Counted from the first letter of the stretch, positions 1 to 8,908 are shown. The stretch is DNA of 64,000 nt from Halobaculum gomorrense (GCF_900129775.1 NZ_FQWV01000001.1:207780-271779), one strand, 5' to 3'. Notes: a model not told the origin generated them from the sequence alone. Numbers and translations are program-made.

Positions 1-2837
1 TTGTCGACCTCGGCGGGGTCGTAGTCGTCGGCCAAAGAGCGGAGCGCCATGGAGTAGACGTTCTCCACGAACGTCTCGCGGTCGAATTGGCGTGCGTCTT
101 GGGCGACGAGTCGTTGGATGCGGGTGATCCAGTCGTCGACCTCGGCGGGGTCGTAGTCGTCGGCCAAAGAGCGGAGCGCCATGGAGTAGACGTTCTCCAC
201 GAACGTCTCGCGGTCGAATTGGCGTGCGTCTTGGGCGACGAGTCGTTGGATGCGGGTGATCCAGTCGTCGACCTCGGCGGGGTCGTAGTCGTCGGCCAGA
301 TTAGCGAGCGCCATGGAGTAGACGTTCGCCACGAACTGTTCCTCGTCCGACTCGGTCCGTTGGACCCATACCGAGACGAGGTCGTCCACGTTCGGGTCGG
401 AGCCGTCCCTCTCGACGTGGTTCGAGAGGAGGCGTGCGGCGACGTTCCCCAGTATGGTCTCCGGGTCGTGACCTGTCCGTTCGACGTCCGCCGCGACGCC
501 CGAGGCGAGCGTCTCCGCGTCGATTCTGTCGGGTGGGACGGGAACCCCTGCAAAAAGCAGCGACCGGATCGACTCGAAATAGGTCTTGTCCTCGAACTCT
601 CCACGACCGAGTTTGTTCACGAACGCCTCCGACGTGTTGACGACTTCTGCGCGCAGGTCGGGCTTCTCTGATTCGACTGCGGCCCGAAAGACGGTCCCGG
701 TCCGCCCGGCCAGTCGCGGAAGCAGCGTCGCGGGCGCGTGTTCGGCGGCGGTGACGTATGTCCTAATCGGGTCCTGCGACTCGGTCGGTTTGTCGGGGTT
801 GAACACGAAATTCCGGAACAGTACGTCCGCGTAGAGGTCCGGGAGGACTGTCCACCGCTCTTTCCCCAGTGCGATGTCATCGTCCTCGATCGGGTCGTCC
901 TCCAAGACTGCCCGACCCTCGCCGCCGATGTACTGTACGATTTCGGTCGCGCTCGTCGGGTCGCCACACATCTCCCCGAGCTGGTCGGTGGTCAGGACGC
1001 CGAACGCGCTCAGTCTGCGCAGGACGCATCCCGCCGTCGTGTCGTCGTCCAGGTCGAGGCTGTTCTGCACGTCCTGCCAGACCAGTTCGTCGATCGTCTC
1101 GACGTCGGACAGTGGCGTCTCGCCCTCGGCGACAAGTCGTGCGGCGATCTTGGCGAACTCCGGGGTTCCCTCGGCCAGGCCGACGACGGCTTCGACGGCT
1201 TGTTCGAACGACTCCTCGTCCTCGGAAGCGACCCCGACCGTTCGGAGCGCCCGTTCCGCGATCCGCTCGATCTGTCCGCCGTCGTGCTCGAACCGCCCGA
1301 ACTCCACGTCGACTCTGTCAGACCAACTCAAGAGGTCCGATCGGGCCTGAAGCGGTTTCTTCGCCGTGTCTTTGAATTGCTTGTATCGCTCTGAGCGCAC
1401 CTCCACGACGACCGTCGAACACACCCCCTCCGCGAGGAACGCGTACAGGTCCTCGAACGCGTCCCTGTTCCAGACCGTATACTCGCCGTACTCGTACTGG
1501 AGGTAAACGATCGGTTGGCCGTCCGTCCGTCGGAGGGCGTCCTCGATGTACGGCGCGTCGCCCGATTTGAAATCCACCGCGCGGATCGGGTGCTTCGTCT
1601 CGTACTCGCGGAGCGCGTCGTACGCGGCCGTCGTCTTCCCCGTCCCGTCGGGGCCCTTGAGGACGACGAGATCCGAGTCGTCGAGCGCGTCTTTGATCGC
1701 CTCTCGCCTGTCGCCGCGGTCGTCCGACCGCGTCTCGTACTCGATTTCGCCGACCGGAACGTCGCGTCCGAGAAGGTTCGACTCCTCCCGTTCGACGGTG
1801 ACGGCGAGTTCGGAGAGGTCGACGACCGCACGGGACGTGCGTCGCTCGATCATCGCTTCGATATCGGACACCGTCTCGTCGAAGCGGTCGAGTTCCGTCT
1901 CGTACTCCTGAATGACTTCCTCGAACTGGTCGTCCGTGAGCAGGTCCGACTCGACCACGTCGGGGAGTTCGCCGCGCGAGAGGCTTCCGATCCGGTCGAG
2001 CGTCGACGGCGGAAGACGGAATGCCTGTTCGACCCGTTCCCTCTCGTGTGGGAGCGCGCGTCGCTCGAACAGTTTGCCGTACGCATCCGATGTCTTCCCG
2101 TCTTGCAACCGGAGATAGCTAAAGAAGCCGACCGCCGCCATCACGGGATCAGTTATCTGGACCGCGGTCCCGCTGAGAGCGCTCCTACCGACCCCTTTCA
2201 CCCCCTCCACGAACCCATCCAGACCGACGTCCGAGCCCACTGACCGTGCGGACTCGACCAACCCTCCGTCGTCCGATACACTCCCCGCCGCGTACTGAAC
2301 GACGTCCGGGAGGAGCGTCGCCTCGTACTCCCCGACAGCGTCTCTGAGTTCGTCGCTCACCGGATCGTGGCCCGTGTATTTGAACCGGGGCTCCTCGATG
2401 AAGTCGGACCGAACGTCGTCCCGCGAGCGTCTCCCGTCGACTTCGAGCGCCCGATTCACAGCGGCTTCGATGTCCTGTTCCGGGTCGTACCGGAGGTGAA
2501 GCGCCGAATCGAACCGTTCGAGGAAGTCGGGAGAGAGGTCGCCTTTCACCAGTAGCCAGTCGAGTCGCCACGGACGGGCGACAACCGCGATGGCGGTCTC
2601 GTCGGACTCCAGCGCGTCGAGAAACGCCTCTCTGTCGGACTCGGACGCGCGCTGCCATCCGTCGTAGAACTCGGTTACGACAGCGTTCTCGCCACCGGTC
2701 GGGAGTCCTTCACCCCCCCACGGGTCGGCGGAGAGTCCGCGCTCCACTTCGAGGCCGGGTGCGGCGATACAGAGGGCGTCAGTCTCGGTTTCCCACTCCT
2801 CGCCGAATTCCCTGGGCAGGATGCTGCTCCGGTCCAT
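1..2837 (-). CDS. STAND-type P-loop NTPase with C-terminal tandem repeats (3' end beyond window)
   Basis: Reading begins at ATG 2837, directly preceded in frame by TAA GAA, and stays open for 945 codons to the left edge. A region of about 390 residues of unknown fold, with a hydrophobic patch near residues 232-245, precedes a Walker A GPDGTGKTT (residues 395-403). A hydrophobic strand ending LQYEYGE (about 440), an arginine-bearing VVVEVRSER strand (about 480), a GTP motif within EGTPEFAKIAARL (557-559) and a helix-rich winged-helix-like stretch (VLRRLSAFGVLT) follow. This order is that of STAND ATPases (NB-ARC/NACHT relatives). The C-terminal part is built of about 44-residue helical repeats, two of them identical at DNA level. 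In known STAND proteins such repeats recognise ligands and ATP drives oligomerisation. A role in phage defence or signalling is inference; the effector is not recognised. Confidence 0.7.
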   Translation of the reverse strand, partial: MDRSSILPREFGEEWETETDALCIAAPGLEVERGLSADPWGGEGLPTGGENAVVTEFYDGWQRASESDREAFLDALESDETAIAVVARPWRLDWLLVKGDLSPDFLERFDSALHLRYDPEQDIEAAVNRALEVDGRRSRDDVRSDFIEEPRFKYTGHDPVSDELRDAVGEYEATLLPDVVQYAAGSVSDDGGLVESARSVGSDVGLDGFVEGVKGVGRSALSGTAVQITDPVMAAVGFFSYLRLQDGKTSDAYGKLFERRALPHERERVEQAFRLPPSTLDRIGSLSRGELPDVVESDLLTDDQFEEVIQEYETELDRFDETVSDIEAMIERRTSRAVVDLSELAVTVEREESNLLGRDVPVGEIEYETRSDDRGDRREAIKDALDDSDLVVLKGPDGTGKTTAAYDALREYETKHPIRAVDFKSGDAPYIEDALRRTDGQPIVYLQYEYGEYTVWNRDAFEDLYAFLAEGVCSTVVVEVRSERYKQFKDTAKKPLQARSDLLSWSDRVDVEFGRFEHDGGQIERIAERALRTVGVASEDEESFEQAVEAVVGLAEGTPEFAKIAARLVAEGETPLSDVETIDELVWQDVQNSLDLDDDTTAGCVLRRLSAFGVLTTDQLGEMCGDPTSATEIVQYIGGEGRAVLEDDPIEDDDIALGKERWTVLPDLYADVLFRNFVFNPDKPTESQDPIRTYVTAAEHAPATLLPRLAGRTGTVFRAAVESEKPDLRAEVVNTSEAFVNKLGRGEFEDKTYFESIRSLLFAGVPVPPDRIDAETLASGVAADVERTGHDPETILGNVAARLLSNHVERDGSDPNVDDLVSVWVQRTESDEEQFVANVYSMALANLADDYDPAEVDDWITRIQRLVAQDARQFDRETFVENVYSMALRSLADDYDPAEVDDWITRIQRLVAQDARQFDRETFVENVYSMALRSLADDYDPAEVD
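3..398. repeat. 132-bp in-frame tandem repeat inside the STAND gene
   Basis: Copies lie at 3-134, 135-266 and 267-398. The first two are identical over all 132 bases; the third matches for about its first 30 bases and then diverges. The period equals 44 codons, so copy-number change keeps the reading frame. The encoded unit contains YSMALRSLADDYDPAEVDDW and RIQRLVAQDARQFDRET. Perfect DNA identity, including third codon positions, shows a recent duplication or gene conversion. A more degenerate related unit can be seen upstream in the protein (DPNVDDLVSVWVQRTE). Confidence 0.95.
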
Positions 2838-2926
2838 TTCTTACCGAAGGATTGACACACGAATTATGTAAAACTATTCGAACATTCGGCAGTCTTGATC
2901 CCGATTTATCGACTCCGTGTTCGACT

Positions 2927-3898
2927 TCACGCCGCGTCGACCGCCGCCACGAGTTCGCACTTGCGACAGATGTCGCGCGCGGTCTTTGACCCGCACCGCT
3001 CGCACGGCGACAGGTCCGGTCCGTCGCCGTCCTCTTCGCGGTACTCGTCGGCGAGCACGCCCGCCAGCTCCTCGTAGCCGGCCATGATCGAGTGACGGAC
3101 GCCCGGGTGGCGCTCCTCCATGTCGAGGAGGAGCTCCTGTATCTCTCCGCGGTACGCCTCGCTGGCGTGGGGGCACTCGGCCACGTGCGAGGGGAGGTCC
3201 CGGAGGTGGCAGTACAGCGCCACCTCCTTCTCGGGCACGTCCCGCAGCGGCTTCGCGCGCGGGACGAAGTGGTCGCTCTCGCGGCGCTCGGGGAACGGGC
3301 CGATGGAGGCGTCGAAGTGTTTGGCCATCTGCTCGGTGTTCCCCTCGAAGAAGTTCATCAGCGCCGTCTGCGCCTCGTCGTCGAGGTTGTGGCCGGTGAG
3401 GAGCTTGTCGGCGCCGAGCTCCTCGGCGTACGTCTCCAGCAGATCACGGCGGAACACGCCGCAGTAGGCGCAGGCGGCCATGTTCTCGGGGTCGTCTTCG
3501 ACCACGCTGTCCATGCGGACGCCCAACTCCTCCTCGTAACTCACCGTCTCGTGGCGCATGTCCAGGTCGGCGGTCAGCTCCTCGCAAGCGTTCAGCGAGG
3601 CGTCGCGGTAGCCGTCGATCCCCTCGTGGATCGAGAGCGCGACCAGCTCGATTCGGGGGTCCTCGGTGAACGTCTCGTCGAGCACCGTCGCGAGGACGAC
3701 GCTGTCTTTCCCGCCGGAGAGGCCGATAACCCAGCGCTCGGGGTCCTCGGGCGTCGCGTCGTCGGGGAGGAGGTCGTCCTCGCGGACGCGCCGGCGGACG
3801 CGCCGCTCGACCGACTCCCGGAAGTGCGACTCACACAGATGTGCCCCCGAGTAGGCGGCGTGCATCACCGCCTCTGCGCCGCACCTGTCGCAGTCCAT
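2927..3898 (-). CDS. ncsA: tRNA 2-thiolation enzyme NcsA/TtuA family
   Basis: 323 residues. The protein starts with a zinc-ribbon CxxC (C3, C6), carries the PP-loop ATP pyrophosphatase motif SGGKDS at 61-66, a central C143-x2-C146 pair and a later cysteine in AECPH (the three expected iron-sulfur ligands of the TtuA/NcsA group), and ends with a second zinc finger, CERCG...CRKC. The family adenylates C2 of uridine 34 (or 54) of tRNA and transfers sulfur from a ubiquitin-like carrier. In haloarchaea that carrier is a SAMP activated by UbaA, which is encoded at 21813-22628. Expected to be cytosolic. It is transcribed in the same direction as the STAND gene, ending 89 bp before that start, with no sign of operon coupling. 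Confidence 0.9.
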   Translation of the reverse strand: MDCDRCGAEAVMHAAYSGAHLCESHFRESVERRVRRRVREDDLLPDDATPEDPERWVIGLSGGKDSVVLATVLDETFTEDPRIELVALSIHEGIDGYRDASLNACEELTADLDMRHETVSYEEELGVRMDSVVEDDPENMAACAYCGVFRRDLLETYAEELGADKLLTGHNLDDEAQTALMNFFEGNTEQMAKHFDASIGPFPERRESDHFVPRAKPLRDVPEKEVALYCHLRDLPSHVAECPHASEAYRGEIQELLLDMEERHPGVRHSIMAGYEELAGVLADEYREEDGDGPDLSPCERCGSKTARDICRKCELVAAVDAA

Positions 3899-3966
3899 TA
3901 CCGGCGGTTTGCGCCCCGGCGGGCATACCCGTTTCGCACCGAGGGCTCACCCCGGTGGCGGCCCGC

Positions 3967-6102
3967 TCACTTCGGGGGCGTGTCGCTCTCCCCGGGGACG
4001 CCGCGGCCCTGGAAGAAGTCGCCGCCCCACTGGCTGATCCAGATGTCCTGGTTCGAGGTGTACAGCCCCCAGGCGGTCGTGAACATGTCGTCGACGGTCG
4101 ACCACTCGCCGGCGGCGGTGTCGTACTCGACGGCGTCGTTGTAGACGGCCGCCTGGCCGAACTCGCCGCCGGCCTTCGGCGGGAGCGGCAGGGTGTACTC
4201 GGCGCTTCCGTCGCGGCTGGGGGGCCGTTCGGCCCGCTGGAGGCGCCCGCGGTTGAATGTCTGGTTGAAGAAGCGCGCGTACTGCGCCTTCACGTCGCGG
4301 CCGACGACCGCCTCCAGGGCGTTGATCCCGCCGGTGATGTCGCCGGCGTCACGGGAGGTGATCCGGTAGGTCGAATCGCCCGTCCCGCTGGCGTACGTGC
4401 CGGCCTCCTCGTCCCACAGGTCCTCGACGAGGTACGTGAGCACGTCCTCGGCGAGTCCCGCGTGGTCGACGCCGTCGATCTGTGAGGCCCACAGCAGTCC
4501 CTGTCCGACGGCGCCCTGTGTCGCCGCTTGGTTGCTCGCGCCGCCGCCGACGCGCCCGCCGGACTCGACGTTCGCGTCGACCTCTGCAGCCAGCGCGTTC
4601 GCGTACTCCGCCGCCCGCGACCGGAGGGAGTCGGAGCCGGCGTGCGTACCGTACCAGCCGATCGCCCCGAGCATCTGCCCGAGGTCGCGCGTCGACCCCG
4701 CGGAGACGACGTCCGACGGGGAGAACAGGGTCATCGTCGTCTTCGCCATCCCGTCGGTCAGCATGCCGATCTTCTTCGCCGGGATGAGCGGCTCGGGGTT
4801 GACGTAGCCGAACCATCCGTTCTCGGCGAGGCTGCGGAGGTCGGCGAGGAACCACAGCATCGCGGAGTGGTGGTTCGGTCGCGCCGTCGCGTCGACGACC
4901 GTCCCCTTGCCGGGGGCGAACCCCGAGACCAGTTCCATGGAGTCTCCCTTGGTCAACGCGCCGTTCCCCTCCGGACCGCCGGCCACGAGCGTCGCCTTGA
5001 TCCCGATCTGCGCGAGCGTGGTGAGCATCTGCGCGCGGAACTTCGCGGCGAGGCTCTTCGGCAGGACGTCGAAGTGCGCCTGGAAGTTCTTCGCCCACGT
5101 GACGCCCTTGAGGTGGGTCCACGCGACCGACGACGGCGACACCACCTTCGAGGAGGCGCTCATGTCCCACGCGAGCGTGGAGGCGTCGGGCCGGCCGTCG
5201 CCGGCGTCGAACACCGGCTTCTGGGTGAAGTGGGGGTCGCCCTTCGTGAACGGCGCCATGTTCAGGTTGGGGTTCACCACGGGCGGCTTGCTCACGTCGG
5301 CGTGCTTCAACATCGCCGGGACGCGCTTGTCGAACGCCTTCTGCTGCTGTTCGTTGTGCGGGAACAGGACCCCGTTGCCCGACAGGGAGATGTTGGTGCT
5401 CATGTTGTACAGCGAGTACCAGTAGGAGTCCCACGTCGCCGCCTGCCAGCCGTACGCGTTCGCCGACCCCCCGCCGCCGGCGCCCTTGACGCCGGCGAGT
5501 TCGAGCAGCCGCGTGAGGTGTTCGGCCGGCGTCCCGCCGACCTCCGAGGGCGCGGTCGTCCCGGGGCCGCCCCGGGGGCCGTCGACGATCACGAGGCCGA
5601 CCATCCCGAACGACTGGTGGGGCGTGCAGTAGTAGTTGTACACGCCCGGCGTCTCGAAGGTGTGTTCGAACGTCTGCCCGGAGGAGAGCACCCCCGAGTC
5701 GAACGCGCTGGCCGCCTCGGGGATCCGGAGGGGGGCGCCGTTGTCGGGGTGGTACGCGGTAACCGAGTGGCTCCCCTGCTCGACGGTCCAGGTGACGGTC
5801 GTCCCCGACTCGACCCACACGACCGCCGGCGAGAATACGAACTGCCCGGCACCCTGGTCGGACTCCAGCGTCAGGGCGCTCACGGACGCGCTCGACCGGA
5901 GGCTCTCGGGCCCGCCGAGCATGTCGGCACCCGGCGGCGCCGACGCGGGAGTGGCCGTCGACGCCGACGCCTCGGTCGCCGTCGGTTCGTCGGCTCCGGC
6001 CGCCGTCGGCGTGTCCTCGGTGTCACTCGGGGCCGAACAGCCCGCGAGGCCGCCGACGAGTGATGCGCCGCCCAGTTTCAGGAACCGTCGTCTGTTTCCC
6101 AT
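3967..6102 (-). CDS. Exported halocyanin-domain protein fused to a large unrecognised C-terminal domain
   Basis: 711 residues. The N-terminus has an RRR-FLK Tat-like motif and lipobox LAGC (C22), so it should be exported and lipid-anchored on the cell surface. A Thr/Ala/Pro/Glu-rich linker (25-75) leads to a blue-copper halocyanin domain (about 85-176) with ligands H112, C159, H162 and M167 visible in SHS and YCTPHQSFGMVG. Residues about 185-711 form a second domain I do not recognise. It is rich in Trp, Tyr, Asn and Gly, and its alternating helical segments suggest an alpha/alpha barrel or quinoprotein-like enzyme, but I cannot tell which. Typical halocyanins are only 130-200 residues, so this is a fusion. 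The copper site suggests electron transfer to or from whatever the large domain does; that is inference. Confidence 0.75.
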   Translation of the reverse strand: MGNRRRFLKLGGASLVGGLAGCSAPSDTEDTPTAAGADEPTATEASASTATPASAPPGADMLGGPESLRSSASVSALTLESDQGAGQFVFSPAVVWVESGTTVTWTVEQGSHSVTAYHPDNGAPLRIPEAASAFDSGVLSSGQTFEHTFETPGVYNYYCTPHQSFGMVGLVIVDGPRGGPGTTAPSEVGGTPAEHLTRLLELAGVKGAGGGGSANAYGWQAATWDSYWYSLYNMSTNISLSGNGVLFPHNEQQQKAFDKRVPAMLKHADVSKPPVVNPNLNMAPFTKGDPHFTQKPVFDAGDGRPDASTLAWDMSASSKVVSPSSVAWTHLKGVTWAKNFQAHFDVLPKSLAAKFRAQMLTTLAQIGIKATLVAGGPEGNGALTKGDSMELVSGFAPGKGTVVDATARPNHHSAMLWFLADLRSLAENGWFGYVNPEPLIPAKKIGMLTDGMAKTTMTLFSPSDVVSAGSTRDLGQMLGAIGWYGTHAGSDSLRSRAAEYANALAAEVDANVESGGRVGGGASNQAATQGAVGQGLLWASQIDGVDHAGLAEDVLTYLVEDLWDEEAGTYASGTGDSTYRITSRDAGDITGGINALEAVVGRDVKAQYARFFNQTFNRGRLQRAERPPSRDGSAEYTLPLPPKAGGEFGQAAVYNDAVEYDTAAGEWSTVDDMFTTAWGLYTSNQDIWISQWGGDFFQGRGVPGESDTPPK

Positions 6103-6402
6103 ACCGTATTACTCCTCGGACGCCGGCAAAGCGTCTCGCCGCCAGTGTGTCCCCGACGCATATCCTCAAGTATCACACAACACCGGAGGCGATTTACTAT
6201 CGAGGCGATTCACCGAGCGTGAACACTGACGGGTAATAACGACGCAGCGGTTTCGTTCCCTGGCCGAACAGCGGGCGAGATCGGGCCCGTCGCTCCGGCG
6301 ACGGCCTTCCCGACCGCGCTCTGAGTCCGCCGGCCCTCGGAGTGACCTGCCGTCGGTACCCCGACGCGTAAGACGCTTCACCCCCGCCCGCCGATCCGAC
6401 CC
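6103..6402. other. Divergent intergenic region
   Basis: This 300-bp spacer separates the divergent halocyanin-fusion gene and the 6403 gene. It is AT-richer than the surroundings between about 6155 and 6240 (tatcctcaagtatcacac, ggcgatttactatcg), which is where promoters for the leftward gene would lie. No convincing ORF, RNA gene or repeat is seen. Confidence 0.5.
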
Positions 6403-7050
6403 ATGGAGCGCGAGGCGGCCCTCGACCGCGTGGAAGCGATCATCGACGCCGTCGACGAAGGGCCGATGCCGGTGCCGGTGCGGGAGGTGTGGGTGTACGG
6501 CGACGTAGCCCTGGGCCTCGATCCGATCGACCGCCTGGATGTGTACGTGACGAAGGACCTGCTGCTTCGCGGTGACGACCCCGACGCCGCCGAGGAGTTC
6601 GAGCGCTCACACGGCGTGAACGGGATCGGGAAGTCGGTCTCGGCCGAGTGGGCGCGCGAGCATCCCGAGCACCTCCGCGCGAACGATAACGGGTACGCTG
6701 CCCCAGAACAGTGCCTCGCGGCCCACCTCCTGCCGGACGGCGAGCCGATCCACCTGGAGGTATGCAACGCCCCCTTCGATCAGAACGTGAAACAGCGACT
6801 TCGGGGGGCGCTCGACCGCGGCGCGTACGAGCAGGTGCTCGACCCGCGCGGCGTGCAGTTGTACGGCGAGGGGCAGCGGGCGTCCGAGACGATGACCAAG
6901 CTCCGGAACGGTGAACTGCCGTTCCCGACGCTGTCGGGGGCGCTGGAGATGCTCGGCGTCGACGGCGACGAGGCAGCCGAAATTGCCGAGGCGATGACGG
7001 ATTTCCGCGAGCGTCAGGAGGGCGCGACCGTCCGCGGCGACGTGGTGTGA
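6403..7050 (+). CDS. Conserved-looking haloarchaeal protein of unknown function
   Basis: 215 residues, acidic, no signal peptide or membrane segment. The first third contains VREVWVYGDVALGLDPIDRLD, which loosely recalls the helix-G-S-x-D-x-D strand arrangement of minimal nucleotidyltransferases, but the usual serine and paired aspartates are not clear. The C-terminus is helical and charged. The ATG is preceded by a short GC-rich leader with no obvious Shine-Dalgarno. Codon use and acidity match the neighbours, so I take it as a real gene. I cannot assign a function. Confidence 0.8.
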   Translation: MEREAALDRVEAIIDAVDEGPMPVPVREVWVYGDVALGLDPIDRLDVYVTKDLLLRGDDPDAAEEFERSHGVNGIGKSVSAEWAREHPEHLRANDNGYAAPEQCLAAHLLPDGEPIHLEVCNAPFDQNVKQRLRGALDRGAYEQVLDPRGVQLYGEGQRASETMTKLRNGELPFPTLSGALEMLGVDGDEAAEIAEAMTDFRERQEGATVRGDVV

Positions 7051-7084
7051 GTGTGAGACGGGTCCGCGGCCGTCCCGCGGCGAC

Positions 7085-7909
7085 TCAGACCCGGCCGACG
7101 GTCACGTCGAACGGCACCCGCTCGACGCGCTCGTACTCGCGCTCTCGCGCCTGTCGCGCCGCCTCGCGGCCCATCTCGCGCCACTCGCGCCGGAGCGCGT
7201 CGTAGCGCTCGTCGCCGCCGTCGAGCGCCCGCCGGAGCTCGGTCTCGTGATTGGCGATGCCGTCGCCGCTGGCCTTGCGCGCGATCCCCGTGAGGTCCGC
7301 CTCCGAGTACGGCGGCTCGACCCGCTTTTCGTGACAGTAGCGGCCGGAGTCGATGTCGTCGAGGCCGGCGTCGGCGAACAGGTCGCGAACGCGGTCGCCC
7401 ATCGCCACGTCCGTCTCCACGCCGGCGATGTACGCCTCGCGGACGCGAGCCTCCAGCGACGCCTCGGCGTCGACGGTCGACTCGACCGCCACGTCGGCGT
7501 TATCGGGCTCCACGGCCGCGACCAACTCCGAGGAGACGCGCGCGAACTCCCGCACCGCCGCCGCGGGGTCGGGGAGATTGATCAGCAGCGCCTGACAGAC
7601 CACGAGGTCGAACGCGCCGTCGGGGAACGGCAGGCGCGTCGCGTCGCCGGCGCAGTAGTCGATCGGAGCGCCTTGACCCGCGACGGGGTCGGTGTCGCGC
7701 GCTGCCGCCAGCAGATCCGTGTCCGCGTCGACGCCCACCACCGCCGCGTCGGGCGCCTCCTCGGCGAGCACGCGGGTGAGTTCGCCAGTGCCGCAGCCCA
7801 CGTCGAGGATCCGCCGGCGCCCGCCGAGATCGAGCGGGGAAAGCGCCGCGCGCGACTCCCACATCCCGCGGCGCGTGCGTTCGAGGTAGTCGGCGGTGAA
7901 GCGACGCAT
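7085..7909 (-). CDS. Class I SAM-dependent methyltransferase
   Basis: 274 residues from ATG 7909 (MRRFTADYLE). The Rossmann SAM-binding motif I is ILDVGCGTGELT (about 35-46), followed by motif II acidic VVGVDAD and the motif IV-like FDLVVCQALLINLPDP. The C-terminal third is helical and charged (EWREMGREAARQAREREYERVERVPF). This is the UbiE/Methyltransf_11 type, and the substrate (small molecule, lipid or protein) cannot be read from sequence. The frame stays open upstream, but that extension overlaps the divergent gene and has no conserved features, so I use the internal ATG. It ends 34 bp from the convergent 6403 gene. Confidence 0.85.
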   Translation of the reverse strand: MRRFTADYLERTRRGMWESRAALSPLDLGGRRRILDVGCGTGELTRVLAEEAPDAAVVGVDADTDLLAAARDTDPVAGQGAPIDYCAGDATRLPFPDGAFDLVVCQALLINLPDPAAAVREFARVSSELVAAVEPDNADVAVESTVDAEASLEARVREAYIAGVETDVAMGDRVRDLFADAGLDDIDSGRYCHEKRVEPPYSEADLTGIARKASGDGIANHETELRRALDGGDERYDALRREWREMGREAARQAREREYERVERVPFDVTVGRV

Positions 7910-8011
7910 CGGCTGTTCGTGTGTCCCTGACCGACCGGCAGTGATAAGTCGGGGGATCGGCGCCCGCGGTCGCTGTCTGGATTCATGCCGGCCGCGCGCG
8001 TACCGACGCGA

Positions 8012-8908
8012 ATGGATTATAAGACGCAGCGCGACCGCGCCGAGACGTTGCGCGCGCTCCACGCCATCGGCGTCGACAACGCCGCCGCCGACAACGCCGC
8101 CGACGATGACGGGCCGCTCGTCCTCCCGAACGCGTGGGACGCGGGGAGCGCGATCGTCTTCGCTGACGCCGGCTTCGACGCGATCGGAACCACGAGCGCC
8201 GGCATCGCCGCCTCGCGGGGCGTTCTGGACGGCGAAGTCCTCTCTCGCGCCGAGCTGCTCGGGGCCGTCGAGCGCATCGCCGGTGCGGTCGCGGTCCCCG
8301 TCACCGCCGACATCGAAGCCGGGTACGGCGACGCGCCGGAGGAGGTGTACGACACCGTCGCGAGCGCCATCGACGCCGGCGCCGTCGGCGTCAACCTCGA
8401 GGACGGCACCGGTGACCCCGCCGACCCGCTGGCCCCCGTCGACGACCACGCCGCCGTGCTCCGGGCCGCACGTGCCGCCGCCGAGGACGCGGGTATCCCG
8501 ATCGTCGTCAACGGCCGCACCGACGTATTCTGGCTGGGCGTCGGCGACGAGGGCGATCGGCTCGACCGGGCGGTCGCTCGCGCGAACGCCTACGCGGACG
8601 CCGGCGCCGACTGTCTGTTCATGCCCGGGGTGTCCGATCCCGACACGGTCCGCGCGCTCGTCGACCGCCTCGACGCCCCGCTGAACGTCCTCGGCGGACC
8701 GGGGGCGCCGCCGGTCGAGGCGCTGGCAGAGGCGGGGGCCGCGCGCGTGTCGGTCGGCTCGGGGCCGATGCGGGCGACGCTCGCGCTGGTCCGCGACATC
8801 GCCGCCGAACTCCGCGACGACGGGACGTACGACGCGATGGCCGGCGGTATCCCGTACGACGATCTGAAGACGCTGCTGGAGGCGGCCGCGGCCGGCCGGG
8901 AGGCGTGA
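8012..8908 (+). CDS. Isocitrate lyase / phosphoenolpyruvate mutase family enzyme
   Basis: 298 residues from ATG 8012 (MDYKTQRDRAETLRALH). ATG 7985 in the same frame would add nine residues, but the family usually begins near the 8012 start. The TIM-barrel motifs are visible: LVLPNAWDAGSA, GTTSAGIAASRG, VPVTADIEAGYG (metal-binding acidic residues), GVNLEDGT and VNGRTDVFW. The family cleaves or forms C-C or C-P bonds next to a 2-oxoacid (methylisocitrate lyase, PEP mutase, oxaloacetate hydrolase). The lyase KKCGH-type motif is absent, so the subclass closest to 'isocitrate lyase/phosphoenolpyruvate mutase family protein' of unknown substrate fits best. It is divergent from the methyltransferase with about 100 bp between starts. 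Confidence 0.88.
   Translation: MDYKTQRDRAETLRALHAIGVDNAAADNAADDDGPLVLPNAWDAGSAIVFADAGFDAIGTTSAGIAASRGVLDGEVLSRAELLGAVERIAGAVAVPVTADIEAGYGDAPEEVYDTVASAIDAGAVGVNLEDGTGDPADPLAPVDDHAAVLRAARAAAEDAGIPIVVNGRTDVFWLGVGDEGDRLDRAVARANAYADAGADCLFMPGVSDPDTVRALVDRLDAPLNVLGGPGAPPVEALAEAGAARVSVGSGPMRATLALVRDIAAELRDDGTYDAMAGGIPYDDLKTLLEAAAAGREA

Noticed and set aside
1-398. CRISPR array
   Set aside because: The repeats are 132 bp, directly adjacent without spacers, and stay in one reading frame; this is a protein repeat.
87-2243. Plus-strand ORFs opposite the STAND gene (e.g. 87-671, 738-1394, 1515-2243)
   Set aside because: The minus frame has motif order, acidic composition and an in-frame start after a stop; the plus frames carry no recognisable motif.
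4528-6063. Long plus-strand ORF (511 codons) and similar 218-627-codon ORFs opposite known genes
   Set aside because: They lie antisense to clearly recognised genes, are Arg/Gly/Pro-rich and lack the acidic composition of haloarchaeal proteins; high GC makes stop codons rare in the shadow frames.
7085-8449. 454-residue version of the methyltransferase ORF
   Set aside because: The extra 180 N-terminal residues overlap the divergent lyase gene and are not methyltransferase-like; the ATG at 7909 is used.
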